From positions 18,318,907 to 18,382,906 of the forward strand of contig NC_064756.1 in the NCBI RefSeq assembly GCF_011397635.1: a stretch of 64,000 nt of DNA, written 5' to 3'. Numbering within the stretch: the stretch's first letter is position 1; the number at the start of each line of letters is the position of its first letter. The notes beneath the pieces were generated by a model. That model was not told the origin of the DNA and did no database searches. It saw only the letters and a list, made by a program, of their open reading frames with translations. Position numbers and translations under genes: made by a program. Below, in pieces: positions 12,125-24,430 of the stretch. Source of the stretch: Epinephelus fuscoguttatus. Taxonomy: Eukaryota > Chordata > Actinopteri > Perciformes > Serranidae.

Positions 12125-12350
12125 CAAAGTGGTCCAGCCAAGATTTCTCTGTAGTCATTAGTTCAAGGTCCACACAGTTTAATAAATTTGACATCATACT
12201 TGTGTTTGGCCATGTTGTTGAGCTAGTTTGCTGTCTCTGTCAAGTGGCTGTCAGTTAGTTGCTCACTCTCCAACGGGAAACGGTACTTCAAAATAGAAAT
12301 TATGTGTTGTAAATTCACTGTACTCCAAAACAAGGTGTGTTTTTTACAAA
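12125..12350 (-). mobile_element. Partial second copy of the hAT MITE, inverted
   Basis: AGTTTAATAAATTTGACATC, GGCCATGTTGTTGAGCTA and TTTGCTGTCTCTGTCAAG on the plus strand match the reverse complement of the complete MITE at 12,969-13,224. Orientation is therefore opposite, and the terminal repeats are largely lost. Confidence 0.65.
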
Positions 12351-12968
12351 CTGCACGTGGGTAACCTGGAGAATGAACTGCCCCAAAACACCTTCATAAC
12401 CAGAATACTATTGTGTCAATCAATCAGACAATCAACAGAAAATGGATCAGCAACAATTTTGATAATTTGTTTAGTTAATTATAAAAGTTTCTAAGCAAAA
12501 TAATGAGAAAAAAAAGCTGTTCCAGCTTCTTAAATGCTCAGATTGGCTGCTTTGTGTTAAATGACCAAAAACTGAAAAACTCTTGGTTTCAGTCTGAGTA
12601 GACAAGCAAATTGCAACATCACCTTGGGCTCTTGGTATTTCTCACAAGTTTCAGAATGACAGGTTAGCTGAGTAGAGGCCATCTAATAAAGATGTTTCTC
12701 TTCTTTCTTTCGTTAGCTAGAGTTTCCTTATCTTATGTTTTGAAACAACATGACATCCAAAGATGTATGGCTTGAATCAACCTGTTACCTCTTCGTCTCC
12801 AGTGGCGCCCCCAGAACGTTTTCATGGGAGTGATCAAATGGGGCTCCATAAAATCTTGGAGGGTGGCACACCAAAAGCAAAAGCTGTAACTGACTTTCAA
12901 GAGTGTATTGGCTAGTTGAAGACTGTCAATATGGAGAGTTAGGGAATTACATACTGATACACTAAGGT

Positions 12969-13224
12969 CAGTGGTTCCCAACTGATGGGTCAGTGGTCCA
13001 AAAGTGGACGAGACAGTGAATTTCCAGCACAAGCTTTTATCTTGAGGTGCTGTTTCATGCTGTACAGTGAGTGAATAACCGACAGCTACTTTACAGAGAC
13101 AGCAAAGTAGCCCAACAACACGGCCAAATGCAAGGATTATGTTGAATATATTAAACTTTGTAGACCTTGAAGTAATAACTAAGGACAAATCTGCCCTCCT
13201 GGCTGGACCAGTTTGGAACCACTG
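12969..13224. mobile_element. hAT-type MITE, 256 bp, with TIRs and 8-bp TSD
   Basis: The left end is CAGTGGTTCCCAACTG and the complement of the right end is CAGTGGTTCCAAACTGG. The flanks are ACTAAGGT (12,961-12,968) and ACTTAGGT (13,225-13,232), an 8-bp duplication with one mismatch, as expected for hAT insertion. The long minus-strand reading frame across it is not a gene. Confidence 0.8.
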
Positions 13225-14491
13225 ACTTAGGTTTATCATTTTTACAGTTAATGTCAGCCCACTCAAGTTTAGGGGAGACTCATGGGTGCCCATTGAACCC
13301 ATTTTCATTCATGGCGTGAATGTCTAAAAGGACTCCTTTGAAAATGGCCATGCTAGTTGTTGCCTCACCAATATTTAGCCTGATTTGGAGCGCTATTTAA
13401 CCCACTTCTGAACAAGCTGTGCCAACGTGGTTGGTACCAATGGATGCTTTAGGTTGTCTAGTTCAACAAGATACCACTTCCTTGGTAGGTAAAATGAGTG
13501 TGCCACAGCCTCTTGAAGACAGAAATATCGACCTCTAATTGTTTTCGCCACGGGAGGCCAGTGAGGAGACAGGCAATTGTCTCAGGGAATCCCCACTGCC
13601 ACTGTTCATTTTGAGCCATGATAGTTCCACTCTCTGTCTTTTACTGTAACAATAAATACATCGATAGCCTAGAAAATAAATAAGAGATAAAACCACCCCT
13701 CCTGCAGACATCGGGCCTCAACACAAAGTTACCACTGTGTTTTTTTACTGGCACACTTCAGTGTCACTCCACTGTTCCTTTTACTTTAACCCACTGACCC
13801 ACAATGAAGTGTATTGTGATATGATAGCCCTGCAGTAAATAGAGGAAAACTGCATGAATGCAGGCCATTCAGGGCACACACAAATACAAATGCTGCCCCT
13901 TCCCCCCTCATGAACACACACTTCGCATCCCCACACACAGTATTCAAATTAGGCATTAAACAGTGAAGATCTGTGTGATGAATGAAAGACAGTAAAGACA
14001 GCAGCACAGAGATTCAGTTGTGTCATCAGAATGACTGACTGAAATTGTGAGTCATTGAATCACACTGATTCACTGGCTCATCCCAGCGGAAGAATGTGGG
14101 CTGGTGGAAATCTCCTTCATTCACTGATATCAGATCTTACAATAATATGTGTGTGTGTTTTGAAAAGCTCATTTTTTTAGTCTTGCATAGTGCTGAAAGT
14201 GTCAGACAGGAGTCACTCCTCAGACTCATGCTTTTGTCAGCTGCTTTGAAGGTGCATTAACCTGATATGGGAGCACTGGGACATATTGTACAGTTAAAGT
14301 TTAACATGTACATACACGTTAGTGATGATATGTACGGGTCCATAGACAAAATTAACTATCCACAGGACTGAAGTTGGATAAAATAATCTGCTGACTAGGC
14401 AGAGAGAAAATACACTCACCAGCCACTTTATTAGGTACACCTTACTCATACCAGGTTGGACTCCGTTTGCTTTCAGAGCTGCCTTAATTCT

Positions 14492-15622
14492 TCATGGCAT
14501 AGATTCAACAAGGTGCTGGAAACATTCCTCAGAGATGTTGGTCCATATTGATATGATAGCATCACACAGTTGCTGCAGATTTGTCGGCTGCACATCCATG
14601 ATGTGAATCTCCCGTTCCACCACATCCCAAAGGTGCTCTATTGGACTGAGATCTGGTGACTGTGGAGGCCATTGGAGTACAATGAACTCATTGTCATGTT
14701 CAAGAAACCAGTTTGAGATGATTTGAGCATTGTGACATGGTGCGTTATCCTGCTGGAAGTAGCCATCAGAAGATGGGTACACTGTGGTCATAAAGGGATG
14801 GACACAGTCAGCAACAATACTCAGGTAGGCTGTGGTGTTTAAACCATGCTCAGTTGGTACTAAGGGGCCCAAAGTGTGCAAAGAAAATATCCCCCACACC
14901 ATTACACCACCAGCAGCAGCCTGAACCGTTGATACAATGTAGGATGGATCCATGATCCAACTCCACTTACCTGTGCACACAGCTGCTTCTCATCAGCACT
15001 CCCTGCATATAAGCTGCTGCCTTTCCCTCAGTACCAGATTGTTCCTCCTGATTCGTCGGTCCTAGCTACATCGGTCTTCATTCAACTACCAGCCTCACCA
15101 GAGACCCACCTGCCCTTTTAAGTAGTTGCATATCTGTGTAAGCAATAAAGGTCATTGCCAACTGTCTGCCTGCCTCTCTGAGTGCTGCATTTGGGTACAA
15201 TCACACTTGTGACATCTGTTGTCCAGTTTTGGTGAGCCTGTGTGAACTGTAGCCTCAGTTTCCTGTTGTTAGCTGACAGGAGTGGCACCTGGTGTGGTCT
15301 TCTGCTGCTGTAGCCCATCTGCTTCAAGGTTGGACGTGTTGTTGACTCAGAGATGGTCTTCTGCAGACCTTGGTCGTAGCCAGTGGTTATTTGAGTTACT
15401 GTTGCCTTTCTATCATCTTGAACCAGTCTGGCCATTCTCCTCTGACCTCTGGCATCAACAAGGCATTTTCACCCAGAGAACTACTGCTCACTGGATATTT
15501 TCTCTTGTTCGGACCATCCTCTGTAAACCCTAGAGATGGTTGTGCGTGAAAATCCCAGTACATCGTCTGGCACCAACAACCATGCCATGTTCAAAGTCAC
15601 CTAAATCAGCTTTCTTCCCCAT
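14492..15622 (-). pseudogene. Tc1-like transposase, inactivated
   Basis: On the minus strand the N-terminal helix-turn-helix region starts at 15,622 (MGKKADLGDFEHGMVVGARR) and soon meets a stop. A middle fragment lies at 15,118-15,435 in another phase, and the C-terminal catalytic part at 14,492-14,980 includes QQDNAPCHNA and SPDLSPIEHLWDVVERE, which hold the second Asp and the Glu of the DD34E triad. The segment that should carry the first catalytic Asp, around the WSDESRF motif of the family, is missing. Stops, frameshifts and this gap make it non-functional. Confidence 0.88.
14980..15195. mobile_element. Putative LTR-like or SINE insertion inside the Tc1 relic
   Basis: This stretch does not encode transposase in any frame. 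It has a TATA-like GCATATAAGC at ~15,005, an AATAAA at ~15,143 and a CTGTCTGCCTGCCTCTCTGA tail, an order resembling a short solo LTR. Terminal repeats and a target duplication were not found, so the identity is tentative. Confidence 0.4.
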
Positions 15623-16398
15623 TCTGATGCTCAGTCTGAACTTCAGCAGGTCCTCTCTTTACCATGTCTACATGCCTTAAAAAATGAGCAGTTGATCAGG
15701 TGTACCTAATAAAGTGGCTGGTGAGTGTATAACACACACTTTCAGACATTTTGGCATGTCAAAGTTAGAAAATCACAGTTGATAATAATGAATTAATTAT
15801 GGCTAAAGTTCATTTAGCTGCTTGGGTTTTAGGGAACAGCCAACACAACTGTCCTGTTTCTCTTGAATGAGAGACGGAGATGAAAATAGAATTAGGAAAT
15901 GAAATAATAACAAAGGGGAAATGGTATTGTGCAATAAAAACAGAGTTTGGGAAAGGGACGATTTAAAATAAAAACTGCTGCAAGTAAGTAAAATTGCCCA
16001 GCAATGAAATATGCAGCATAAAATACTGAGTGTAAATGTTGTGGCTGATGATTTTAAACTGTGTGTTTATTTAAATATTTATCTATATTCATATGGTCTT
16101 CACGCAACAAAGGGTGTGTTGTAAAGCCATCTCAAACAAATTGTGACTGTGATATTGGGCTGTATAACCTAACCTAAATTTAATTCTTTATTATTCATAT
16201 TTGTTTTATCTATTTTATACATTTTTTTAAATCTCTGTTTTCGTTTATTTATTTAATTTTGAACGCTCTGGGTCCCCTTACATTTAGTCCTTATATTGGC
16301 TCCCCATTATAAGCAGACCTAAAGCCATTACAGGCTTCAGCTGACAGGTTGTGAGCCTCCTGTCCCTGCTGGGAAAAGACAAAGACCGACAGAGGGGG

Positions 16399-16401
<3 letters not shown>

Positions 16402-16445
<44 letters not shown>
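16402..16445 (+). repeat. (AC)22 microsatellite upstream of the putative relt exon 1
   Basis: A clean AC tract about 100 bases before the putative transcribed region. Confidence 0.95.
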
Positions 16446-16447
<2 letters not shown>

Positions 16448-16539
16448 ACGGGAGTTTCAGCTTGCAGCGGTGACGCACTGTGAGCTCACTGAGCCAGCTC
16501 AGTGTTTATGTCTTTTTTTTCACCCCCCCCACACACACA

Positions 16540-16692
16540 GAGGAGAGGAGCCAGAGAGAAGGGAAACCTCGCTTACCGGCTTTGCGGTTTTCATCCATTC
16601 CTTCTTTTAATTACACCTCCTGATTGAGTCCACTACATCTGATGATGCTCGTCTCTGAACACTGATTTCAACGCCTTATTTTCACCAAACCG
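16540..16692 (+). other. relt: Putative non-coding exon 1 and promoter-proximal region of relt
   Basis: A GC-richer purine/pyrimidine stretch ends in a near-consensus donor (CCG/GTAAGT at 16,693), with no open frame that could join the relt coding exons. The relt start codon lies in an exon with its own acceptor at 35,831-35,832, so an upstream exon must exist, and this is the best candidate seen. The 5' edge is a guess. Confidence 0.4.
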
Positions 16693-17621
16693 GTAAGTCT
16701 GACAACTTTTTTTTGTTAGTAAGAGTCTGAATGGCTGCTGAAGCCGGTAGTTTAGTTGTATCAGTCATTGCCGGCTCGTGTGGGGCTTTTCTCGCCGCAA
16801 AGCCTGTCCAACCGTCCTCACCACTTTTACGCACGGCGGTAATATGACATATTCATATGTTCTTATGAGTTTGTCTGGGACATTATGTGGCAAATGTTTA
16901 TACCTAATTACTTGTGAACAAAGAGGTCCCTGCTTTTTGTTTTAATTGGAGTTCATACTCAAGACAGTAAATGTTTTAAATGACCAAATGGAATAAGTTG
17001 TGTGTGCCGGCGCCATCCTTTATGGCTGTTTGATATATCTCATATCGCCTTACGCGCAGACACGATTTCGCCGTGATGTTGGATGACACTTTGCCAGCTT
17101 TTGTTTTACTGATTTTGTTCGGGTTAGTCTGCCACTGAATATCTTTAGTTCAGTTAATTTTACAGACTTATAATTACTATGAGGACCACTGAGTTTCGTG
17201 CTGTCTAATAACAGAGTGAGAGCATGCTTGACGCACTGTCATGGGTACGTGATGACCTCACTGGTAGTATGATCCTCCTCCTGTCTTTTTAATGAAGTGA
17301 AACATCCAACTCCTGGCTCTACTTTGCTTTCATATTGTATTTATCTTTGTAATATTTTATGATATGGAGACACAACAAGTACAGTTGACCAGTTCAGTCA
17401 AGTTAACTTGTGTTAAGCATAAAGTAAATGCCAAAGCATGTTGCACTAAGTTTAACAGACAGATGAAACTCTAAAAATGTTGAATTATTACACTGTTTGC
17501 TCATCTGAACATGTGTCTGTGTGTCTGATCCCCATCACATATCACACCATACTGCTGTGGTTTTGGCAGGATGTTCCGCTGCGTAATGAGCACACTGTGC
17601 AATGAGGGCAAGCTCCCTATG

Positions 17622-17644
17622 CACACACACACACACACACACAC
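17622..17644 (+). repeat. Short (CA)n tract
   Basis: About 11 CA units. Reading frames through it are artefacts. Confidence 0.9.
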
Positions 17645-18649
17645 TTACACAAGAGCCAAGATGAGACTGTCATTTTTGGCCGAGGCCATCTATTGTCTGA
17701 GACCAAATTCCTGCACGCTTGTATCAATAAGAGGCTTTCTCTCTCACACACAGCTATACGCACACACTTCCACCAGAAGAGGGCCACGTACAGCTTCACT
17801 GGCTCGTCTCTGGTGTTATTACGATGCAGGCGTTTTAAGGAAGGATTTGACAGGATTTGCAGAGTTTGTTCATGAGTACTGTCTTGTCACGGCACGTGCG
17901 AGCAGAGAATTCAACAGCACACAAAACATTTTAAATCACTGATACTGCCTGTTTTACAAGAAGACAGACTTCCTGTTTCCTGTTAGGTACTTTCACCCTT
18001 CTTGTGGGAAATAACAGAGAACTGCGTGCGTGTCTCAAGTTGAGCAGTGTGATTGGTGAGGGTGGAGGAAAATCAGGGGCTGCTCGTGGTTTGGCCAAAG
18101 CACATTTTATAACATGATATCACACAAGTGGAATTGGAGGGGAGCAGAGAGTCCTCCCAAGTTCACACACACTTAAAGAAGCATTTCACTGCTGGAAAGA
18201 TGATCTTTCCACAGAACTGGACTGCCTGCAAAGTAGAAAGATGCAAATACTTTTGAAACTGGTGCTTCATGATCAGAGAAAACAGAAAAAGGGCTGTGGC
18301 ATTTGCTTTTGCTCAAGAGGTATGAAACCTACAACTACCAGAATGAACTACACTGCACTGGACCAATAAACACTCCTGCGGGTGGGTGACGTGACGTGAG
18401 CTTGTCTGTTTTGACACAGGAAACAATATGGCAGCCAGCTGATATCAAATGATCTTGAATTACAGCTAACAGTAACCTAAACTATGCCTCTGAAGACGTT
18501 TTAGGCATGAAATAAGCAAGACAGTAACAGAATCTTGGTTTATATTTGATCAGCACTGCCTGGTTTTACAGTTTGCTCTGCTTCTGTACTCTTTGTGTCT
18601 GTGATGGCGGGCATACGAAAATGCAGAAGTACAATCTAGGTTAGGGTTG

Positions 18650-19215
18650 CCTCGAAGGAGTTCAAGTGTCTCGAGTCTTGTTCACGAGTGAGGGTAGAAT
18701 GGAGCATGAGATGGATGGTGGTGAAGAGAGCTGAGCCGGAAGGTGGATCATTCGATTTACTGGTCCATCTACCTCCCAACCTTCACCTATGGTCATGAGC
18801 TCTGGGTAGTGACCGAAAGAATGAGGTCGCAGATACAAGCAACCTAAATATGTTTCCTCTGTGGGGTGGCTGGGCTCAGCCTTAGAGATAGGGTAAGGAG
18901 CTCGGAAGTTTAGAGGGAGCTCGGAGTAGAGCCGCTGCTCCTTCAGATTGAAAGGGGCCAGTTGAGGTAGTTTGGGCATCTGATCAGGATGCCTCCTGGG
19001 CGCCTCCCGTTAGAGGTGTTCCAGGCATGTCCCACTGGTAGGAGGTCCCAGGGCAGACCCAGAACACACTGGAGGGATTACATACCTCATCTGGCCTGGG
19101 AACGCCTTGGGGTCCCCCAGGAGGAGCTGGAAAGCGTTGTTGGGGAGAGGGACGTCTGCTGCCCCCACGTCCTGGGTTTGGATAAGCAGTTGAAAATGGA
19201 TGGATGGACAATCTG
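18650..19215 (+). mobile_element. 3' fragment of a non-LTR retrotransposon (LINE)
   Basis: Broken plus-strand frames encode the C-terminal end of a fish LINE reverse-transcriptase polyprotein: a degraded VPTLTYGHELWV-like part, then MPPGRLPLEVFQACPTGRRS, GRPRTHWRDYIPHLAWERLG and VPQEELE. It ends in the characteristic GATAAGCAGTTGAAAATGGA tail followed by GGATGGA. The 5' part is absent, as expected for 5'-truncated LINE copies. The clade is not certain. Confidence 0.75.
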
Positions 19216-19981
19216 TTTAAGCAACAGCCCTAGAGTCGGCGAAAATCTGCCGGATGATGTGTTTGAGCTAAGAGATGAGCAAGGAGAACCTGGCTGATGG
19301 AAGGAAGTTATCGCAGTTCATTCACTTATACTGCCCACAGTGTTATGATACAAAGCAGTTTGAGAATTGGCAAAGAACCCTGCTGCTTTTACCGCTGTGT
19401 TTATGGCTGCCATCTGTTGGACCAGGTTTCTGTCAGGTTTTTTTTTTTCCTCAAAAGATCATAGTCTATTTTCTTCATACAACATCAAAACAGCATTGTG
19501 GTATCAAGTCACAAAATGATATTGGTCTTACTTGAAAACAACTACACAGGTCAGTTTGCAAGATTCCACAAATTTGGGAGGACAATAATGTCTGAAGCCT
19601 CTTTATATAATCCCATGGATAATATTTTGACTATTATCATCACGCTTTAGAGATTTTTTTGTGTGTGTGACAGATGAAGTATTCCCCCAGCATGATTTTA
19701 ACATGTTTTTAACCTGCTGTAAAATGCTTTGAACACATCCGTGTGTCTCTTAGCACACATTTCCTCCTTTGGTAGCAGCAGATAGTTGTTTAAATTTAGT
19801 TGAAATTGCCATTGAAACACAGTAACACAAATGTATTATCATTTCAATGAGTGTATAAGGTCTAGTGTGCTAGATACTGTGGATGTGTGTCTTTTTGGCA
19901 GAAAGACCCATTCTGTCCATCATATCGTGTGCTCAACTGATGTTACAGTTAACTGCACTGGGCTTTACATCTGTAATTATA

Positions 19982-19982
<1 letters not shown>

Positions 19983-20034
<52 letters not shown>
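19983..20034 (+). repeat. (CA)26 microsatellite
   Basis: An uninterrupted CA tract of 52 bases. Confidence 0.97.
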
Positions 20035-20036
<2 letters not shown>

Positions 20037-21139
20037 TGCTTTAATTAGGAGGTGGTGCATGTAGCCGTAGATTATCCTGAGCCAAATTTAACCCCCATTT
20101 GACGCACTACCCCACCCAACATTTATTGTACCATGGATGTATTCGTCGTTTTGGGAAGAAGCAGAGATGGCAGGAGAAGAAGAGGAAAAGAAATAAAGGT
20201 TGAAGTGTATTTGCTGCAGCTCGAAGCTGATAACAGACTTACATGTGGGGATTATCAGTGTAATTTAGCAGCCAGATGCTCAAACCCTGTTTGAGGATAC
20301 TGTGTGCACATGGAGGTCAAAGACACAGCTAGGCTTTAATCAGGCCATCAGTCCTGTCATCTGTCTGTCTGTCTGTCTGTCCATCCAGCCAAAGTGGTTG
20401 GGAATGCCTCCAGACGCTCTTCCGTCCCCGTGCCACAGCAGCCTGCCTGCCTCCCCAATGTCAGCCAGGAAACTCCGTGCCAGAGAAATTCCCACTGCAG
20501 CGACCGCAGATCTAGATCCAAGCTGGCTGAGCGCTTGGCACACGCAGATTGCTGGAGGATGGGATGATTATAGGGGGACCTGGACTCAAAAACCTGGGCA
20601 GACGTTGGCTCGAGCATTCAACCGCACACATACACTTACAGTATACATATACATACACACCCAAGTTTAATTATAAGTTAATGCAGTGGGCAAGCAGGAT
20701 TTAATGCACAGCAGCATCCAACATTTACACCATGCATACTCCTTCTGAAGAGGGGATTTTCCTCAGGAGACCATCATGTCTCTTGTTAATATCCATCTCC
20801 TTATCTTCTGCACTCTTGAGACTTTACAGTAAAGTGAGCAAACTGCAAGTCATGCTGCAGATGGTTTCCCTCACTTGAGTTCATTCTTTTGAAAGTGAGG
20901 AAGTGAGAAAGAGCCGCTTCCCGGATGTTTCAGCTCCTTTGTGCCTGAAGTTTACAAAGGTCATCGATATCATAGAGTCATATTTTATCCTCAGGCATTT
21001 TTGCCTTGTGAGTTGTGTTTTACCAGAGAAATTGTAAGTTAAAAATAAAACCTACGCACACAGGTGATAAATTACACCTTGGCTGGAGCCAAATGACATT
21101 TAAAAATGATGGATAATATAACAATATTCATCGTACATA

Positions 21140-21870
21140 GTGGTGGAAAGAAAGTATGTTAAATTACTCAAGTACTTGTACAGTCTTGAGGTACTTGTAC
21201 TGCACCTAACAATTATTTTCATTTTTGATTAATGTGATAATTATTTTTAGTCTATCAAATGTTAAGAAATAGTGAAAAATGCCATTCATATTTGCTTAAA
21301 GGTCCAGTGTGCAAGATTTAGTGGCATCTAGTGGTGAGATTGCAGAACTGAAACTTCATCCGTGTGCCAAGTGCATAAGAGAACTATGTTGGCTAACGCA
21401 AAAAATGTGCATGGCTCTGTATAGAGCCAGACTCTGTGGAGGAGGACCCGCTCCATATGTAGATTGAAATAGCTCTATCCAAGGTAACGATACACAACAA
21501 CTCTTATTTTCAGGTGATTTTAAACTGAGTTATGATTAGTACATACCATTTCAGCCGATAGATGCCCTTAAACCCTACACACTGGACCTTTAAAGCCTGC
21601 AGCGATACCTTCGATGGGTTTGTTTTGTCCAAAACCTAAGGATACTCAATTTATTCTCATACATGACAAAGATAAACAGCAAATTGTCACACCTGAAAAG
21701 CACCAGAACCAGATAATATTTGACATTTTTGCTTATAAAAGACTAAAATAATTAAGTCATCTTAAAATAGTTGCAGAATAATTTTCTAATTTTCTAATAA
21801 CTAATTGATTAATTTCCATTTATGGCCACTTTATACTTTAACTCCACCACATTTCACAAGAAAATACTAT
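21140..21870. mobile_element. Dispersed GTGGTGGAAAG-family repeat, interrupted by a TTAA-flanked MITE
   Basis: The left part has AGTGGTGGAAAGAAAGTATG and TACTCAAGTACTTG blocks. The right part (about 21,828-21,870) has the matching CCACTTTATACTTTAACTCC end. A related piece lies at ~47,005-47,400. The middle holds the MITE at 21,300-21,589. The family name is unknown to me. Confidence 0.55.
21300..21589. mobile_element. TTAA-flanked MITE, 290 bp
   Basis: Inverted termini AGGTCCAGTGTG and CACACTGGACCT are each bordered by TTAA (21,296-21,299 and 21,590-21,593), the target signature of piggyBac-type elements. It has no coding capacity. The outer bases make a 16-base near-perfect palindrome. Confidence 0.85.
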
Positions 21871-24317
21871 AATTTTGATTCCATTCGATTTAATGATAAT
21901 AGTTGTAAAACTATAAATCATAAAATCAGGTAAGATTTTAAAAGAGTTGCAGCAGTGTGAAGTGCAAATAGAAAGTGAAAGTGTAAAAAGAAAGAGTTTC
22001 AGACCTGTATCAGGAAGTCAGAGCTAGTTAAAGGTTAAAGTGAATAGATACGTTTAGCTTTCTTTTGAAAATATTTAGCGAGCTAGCCTCCCTGATATCT
22101 ATAGGTAGTGTGATCCATAGCTTTGGGGCTTAAGTGACCAGCTGATAAAATACGAAGCAGTTAAAATAAGTACAAGGTAACTGTACAGTAACACTGTACA
22201 TTAGTGGATGTAGTTTTACTTATTGCTTTAATGCAGGACACCTTACACCAGGACAGCTCTTACAGCATTGCCCCTTCATTACACTGACACGCTGTATCTG
22301 TCATGAGGTTTCTACCTTGAGTGGTTGCTCAGTCACATTCCATTAGATGTGGCTCAGTCAGGACAGGAGCAGACTAATCTCGCCCTGCTTGGCCCGAGTT
22401 CATGACCTTTCCCCTCTGTCTCCTCCATCTGCCCTCTCACTCCCCACTGTGCACGGTTTAATGACAGTCTTAAAAATAAGATTCAAGAAAAGAGGGAAAA
22501 GAGAGTGCAGACGTTTTGCTCCCCCACATGTCGGCTCTGGGGGCGGAAAGACGAATCTGCAAGCCGACCGCAATCTGTTAGCTGAGCTCGCCAGTAACCA
22601 ATCGCTGGCATGTAGTTGCCAGAACAAATCACACACCAGCATGTATGGGTCGATGGCTTTGTGACGAGGCACAAGTGAGTTACTGAGTGTGTGTGTATGT
22701 GTGTCATGTTTTGGAGAGAATCCACACAATCCCTCATGTGAGGAGTGCTACAGAGGTTTCAAAACAACCACCAGTAATGAAGATGTAGCCAACAAAGCAG
22801 GAAATTGAACCTCTCGTCTGTAGCAGCACTTTTATAGAGTTATTGAATACAACTCCAAACACAGCAGACTGAGCTCCAAAAATATATGTGGATATGTGAG
22901 TGTGCGTGTCTGTGGTTGGGTTTGCATGTTGGGGGCAAACTGCAGGGTTGCTTATCTGCTTCTTTCACCGTCATCCACAGGAAGTTACTGTTAAAGGGAC
23001 AGTTTTCACATATGTACCAACTATTGCAGTACACTCAGTACACATATGGATTTGTTTAACATTCCCACAGGCCTGCAAGATTCCCTGCATATACTGTGGC
23101 CTCCACCCCATGGACTCACTGACCCAGACGTGTATTAAAAGTAATAGGTTAACATTAAAAGCACTTTCTTGCTTTCTTGACGACAGCTGGATGAGTAGAT
23201 TGTCACCACTTACATATCAGAGACACTTCATTGTTCCAGCGTTGCTTTCCTATACAGAACCAAACAATGCGGGCATCATGCCGCCCCCGTGTGAGATTTT
23301 AGATAGCATGCTGGCGTTGCAGAAGCAAAAGAGGCGTGACAGGCATGACAGGCGTGACGTTTAACACAACAGAGTTGGCTTCTAGTGCGATATCATGTGT
23401 GTCAGACAGCGCTTTCTGAACGATGACAGTGGAACAACATAGCAGTAACAGTTATTTACCACCCCTGTTACATGGCGGTTGATCTCGTCCTCTGCTTGAA
23501 GTGTTAGGAGCTCCAGGACCTAATTGCCTTCCCGATATGCAGACCTTTTCAGCTGTTGCTCTTCTTCTTTGAGTTAGCTGCCAACTGCTATCAGCTAGTA
23601 ATGTTATGCTCGTGCCAGTTTGCTTGACACAGTGTCAATCTTTTGAAGCAGAAGTGTTCCAAGACAGTGTTTCGATCCCTGCTTCAGCACGCCCACAGTC
23701 ACACGACTCGTTACAGGCAGTCTTGCGGCTTTTTCAGGTCTTCCACTTAGATGCAGCTCTGACACATGGCCAGCAGATGTCACTCTTCTGACTGTATGAA
23801 ATGCTTCGAAGCAGTGTGTCATCTTGAAGCAGTTGTGTCAAAGTGGTTCACTGCTTCATGAAGCTTCAATTTCACCATCACTACGACTAACTAGCTGCTT
23901 TTTAAAATGTCCTGGTGGTGGGTTGCACACATGGCATGTCATCAAAACGTGACACCTGTCCCATTCTGTTAACTGACCCGTTTACACAGACATCGATTCG
24001 GCACTGTTGCTACCTCCGCTGCTAGCTTAAAAATGAGATAACTCTGTCCCACGTTCCGCGATTGTACCTTTTATACAAAGTGACGAGACGCAATAACAGC
24101 GTGAAATTACTTCCTTGAACAGGCACTGTAAAAGGGGATAGAAAGTCACAAAATTTACCTAGCAGCAGGCCTGCCATCAGGGGGGATCAAACAGTACAGT
24201 TGACTCCGGCCCAAGGCCAAGGTGGGCCTATGAAAAGGTCTATGGTTAACCCTTAAATTGGATCAAGTATAACATTTACTACTGAGTTATATCCCTGATA
24301 ATACAAGTTATATGTAT

Positions 24318-24430
24318 ATATCATAGACTGTATAAAAATAATGGACGTAGTCACCGTGACGTCACCCATCCGTTTCTGAAGAGTGGATTTGAAGCTCAAA
24401 ATACTCATAGACTGTATATGATAAATAAAT
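24318..24430. repeat. Short dispersed fish repeat
   Basis: The phrase ATAGACTGTATA occurs at both ends (near 24,324 and 24,407), around AATGGACGTAGTCACCGTGA and CGTCACCCATCCG, which recalls a repeat common in teleosts. The assignment is from memory only. Confidence 0.4.

Larger units (their letters stand above)
14413..15727 (-). mobile_element. Tc1/mariner-type transposon relic, 1315 bp
   Basis: Inverted termini CACTCACCAGCCACTTTATT (left) and the matching GGTGAGTG end (right) are each flanked by TA, the Tc1/mariner target. The element carries a broken minus-strand transposase and an internal stretch of foreign appearance (about 14,980-15,195). Confidence 0.92.
11886..16400. other. Intergenic region between arhgef17 and relt, repeat-rich
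   Basis: It contains the hAT-type MITE pair (about 12,125-12,350 and 12,969-13,224) and the Tc1-like relic (14,413-15,727). The remainder (13,230-14,410 and 15,730-16,400) is AT-rich with no gene that I can support. Confidence 0.7.

Noticed and set aside
12733-13308. 191-codon minus-strand open frame
   Set aside because: It spans the hAT MITE at 12,969-13,224 and its flanks, with no domain, splice support or family resemblance.
17571-17942. 123-codon plus-strand frame
   Set aside because: It contains a (HT)n stretch from a CA repeat, with no splice sites tied to relt or homologue recognised.
22347-22737. Overlapping frames on both strands near 22.5 kb
   Set aside because: The segment is somewhat GC-richer than its surroundings, but no homologue is recognised and frames on both strands are of similar length, as expected by chance.
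23330-23360. GGCGTGACA repeated three times
   Set aside because: Three 10-base units are too few to call an array, and no spacers indicate CRISPR; none is expected in a vertebrate.
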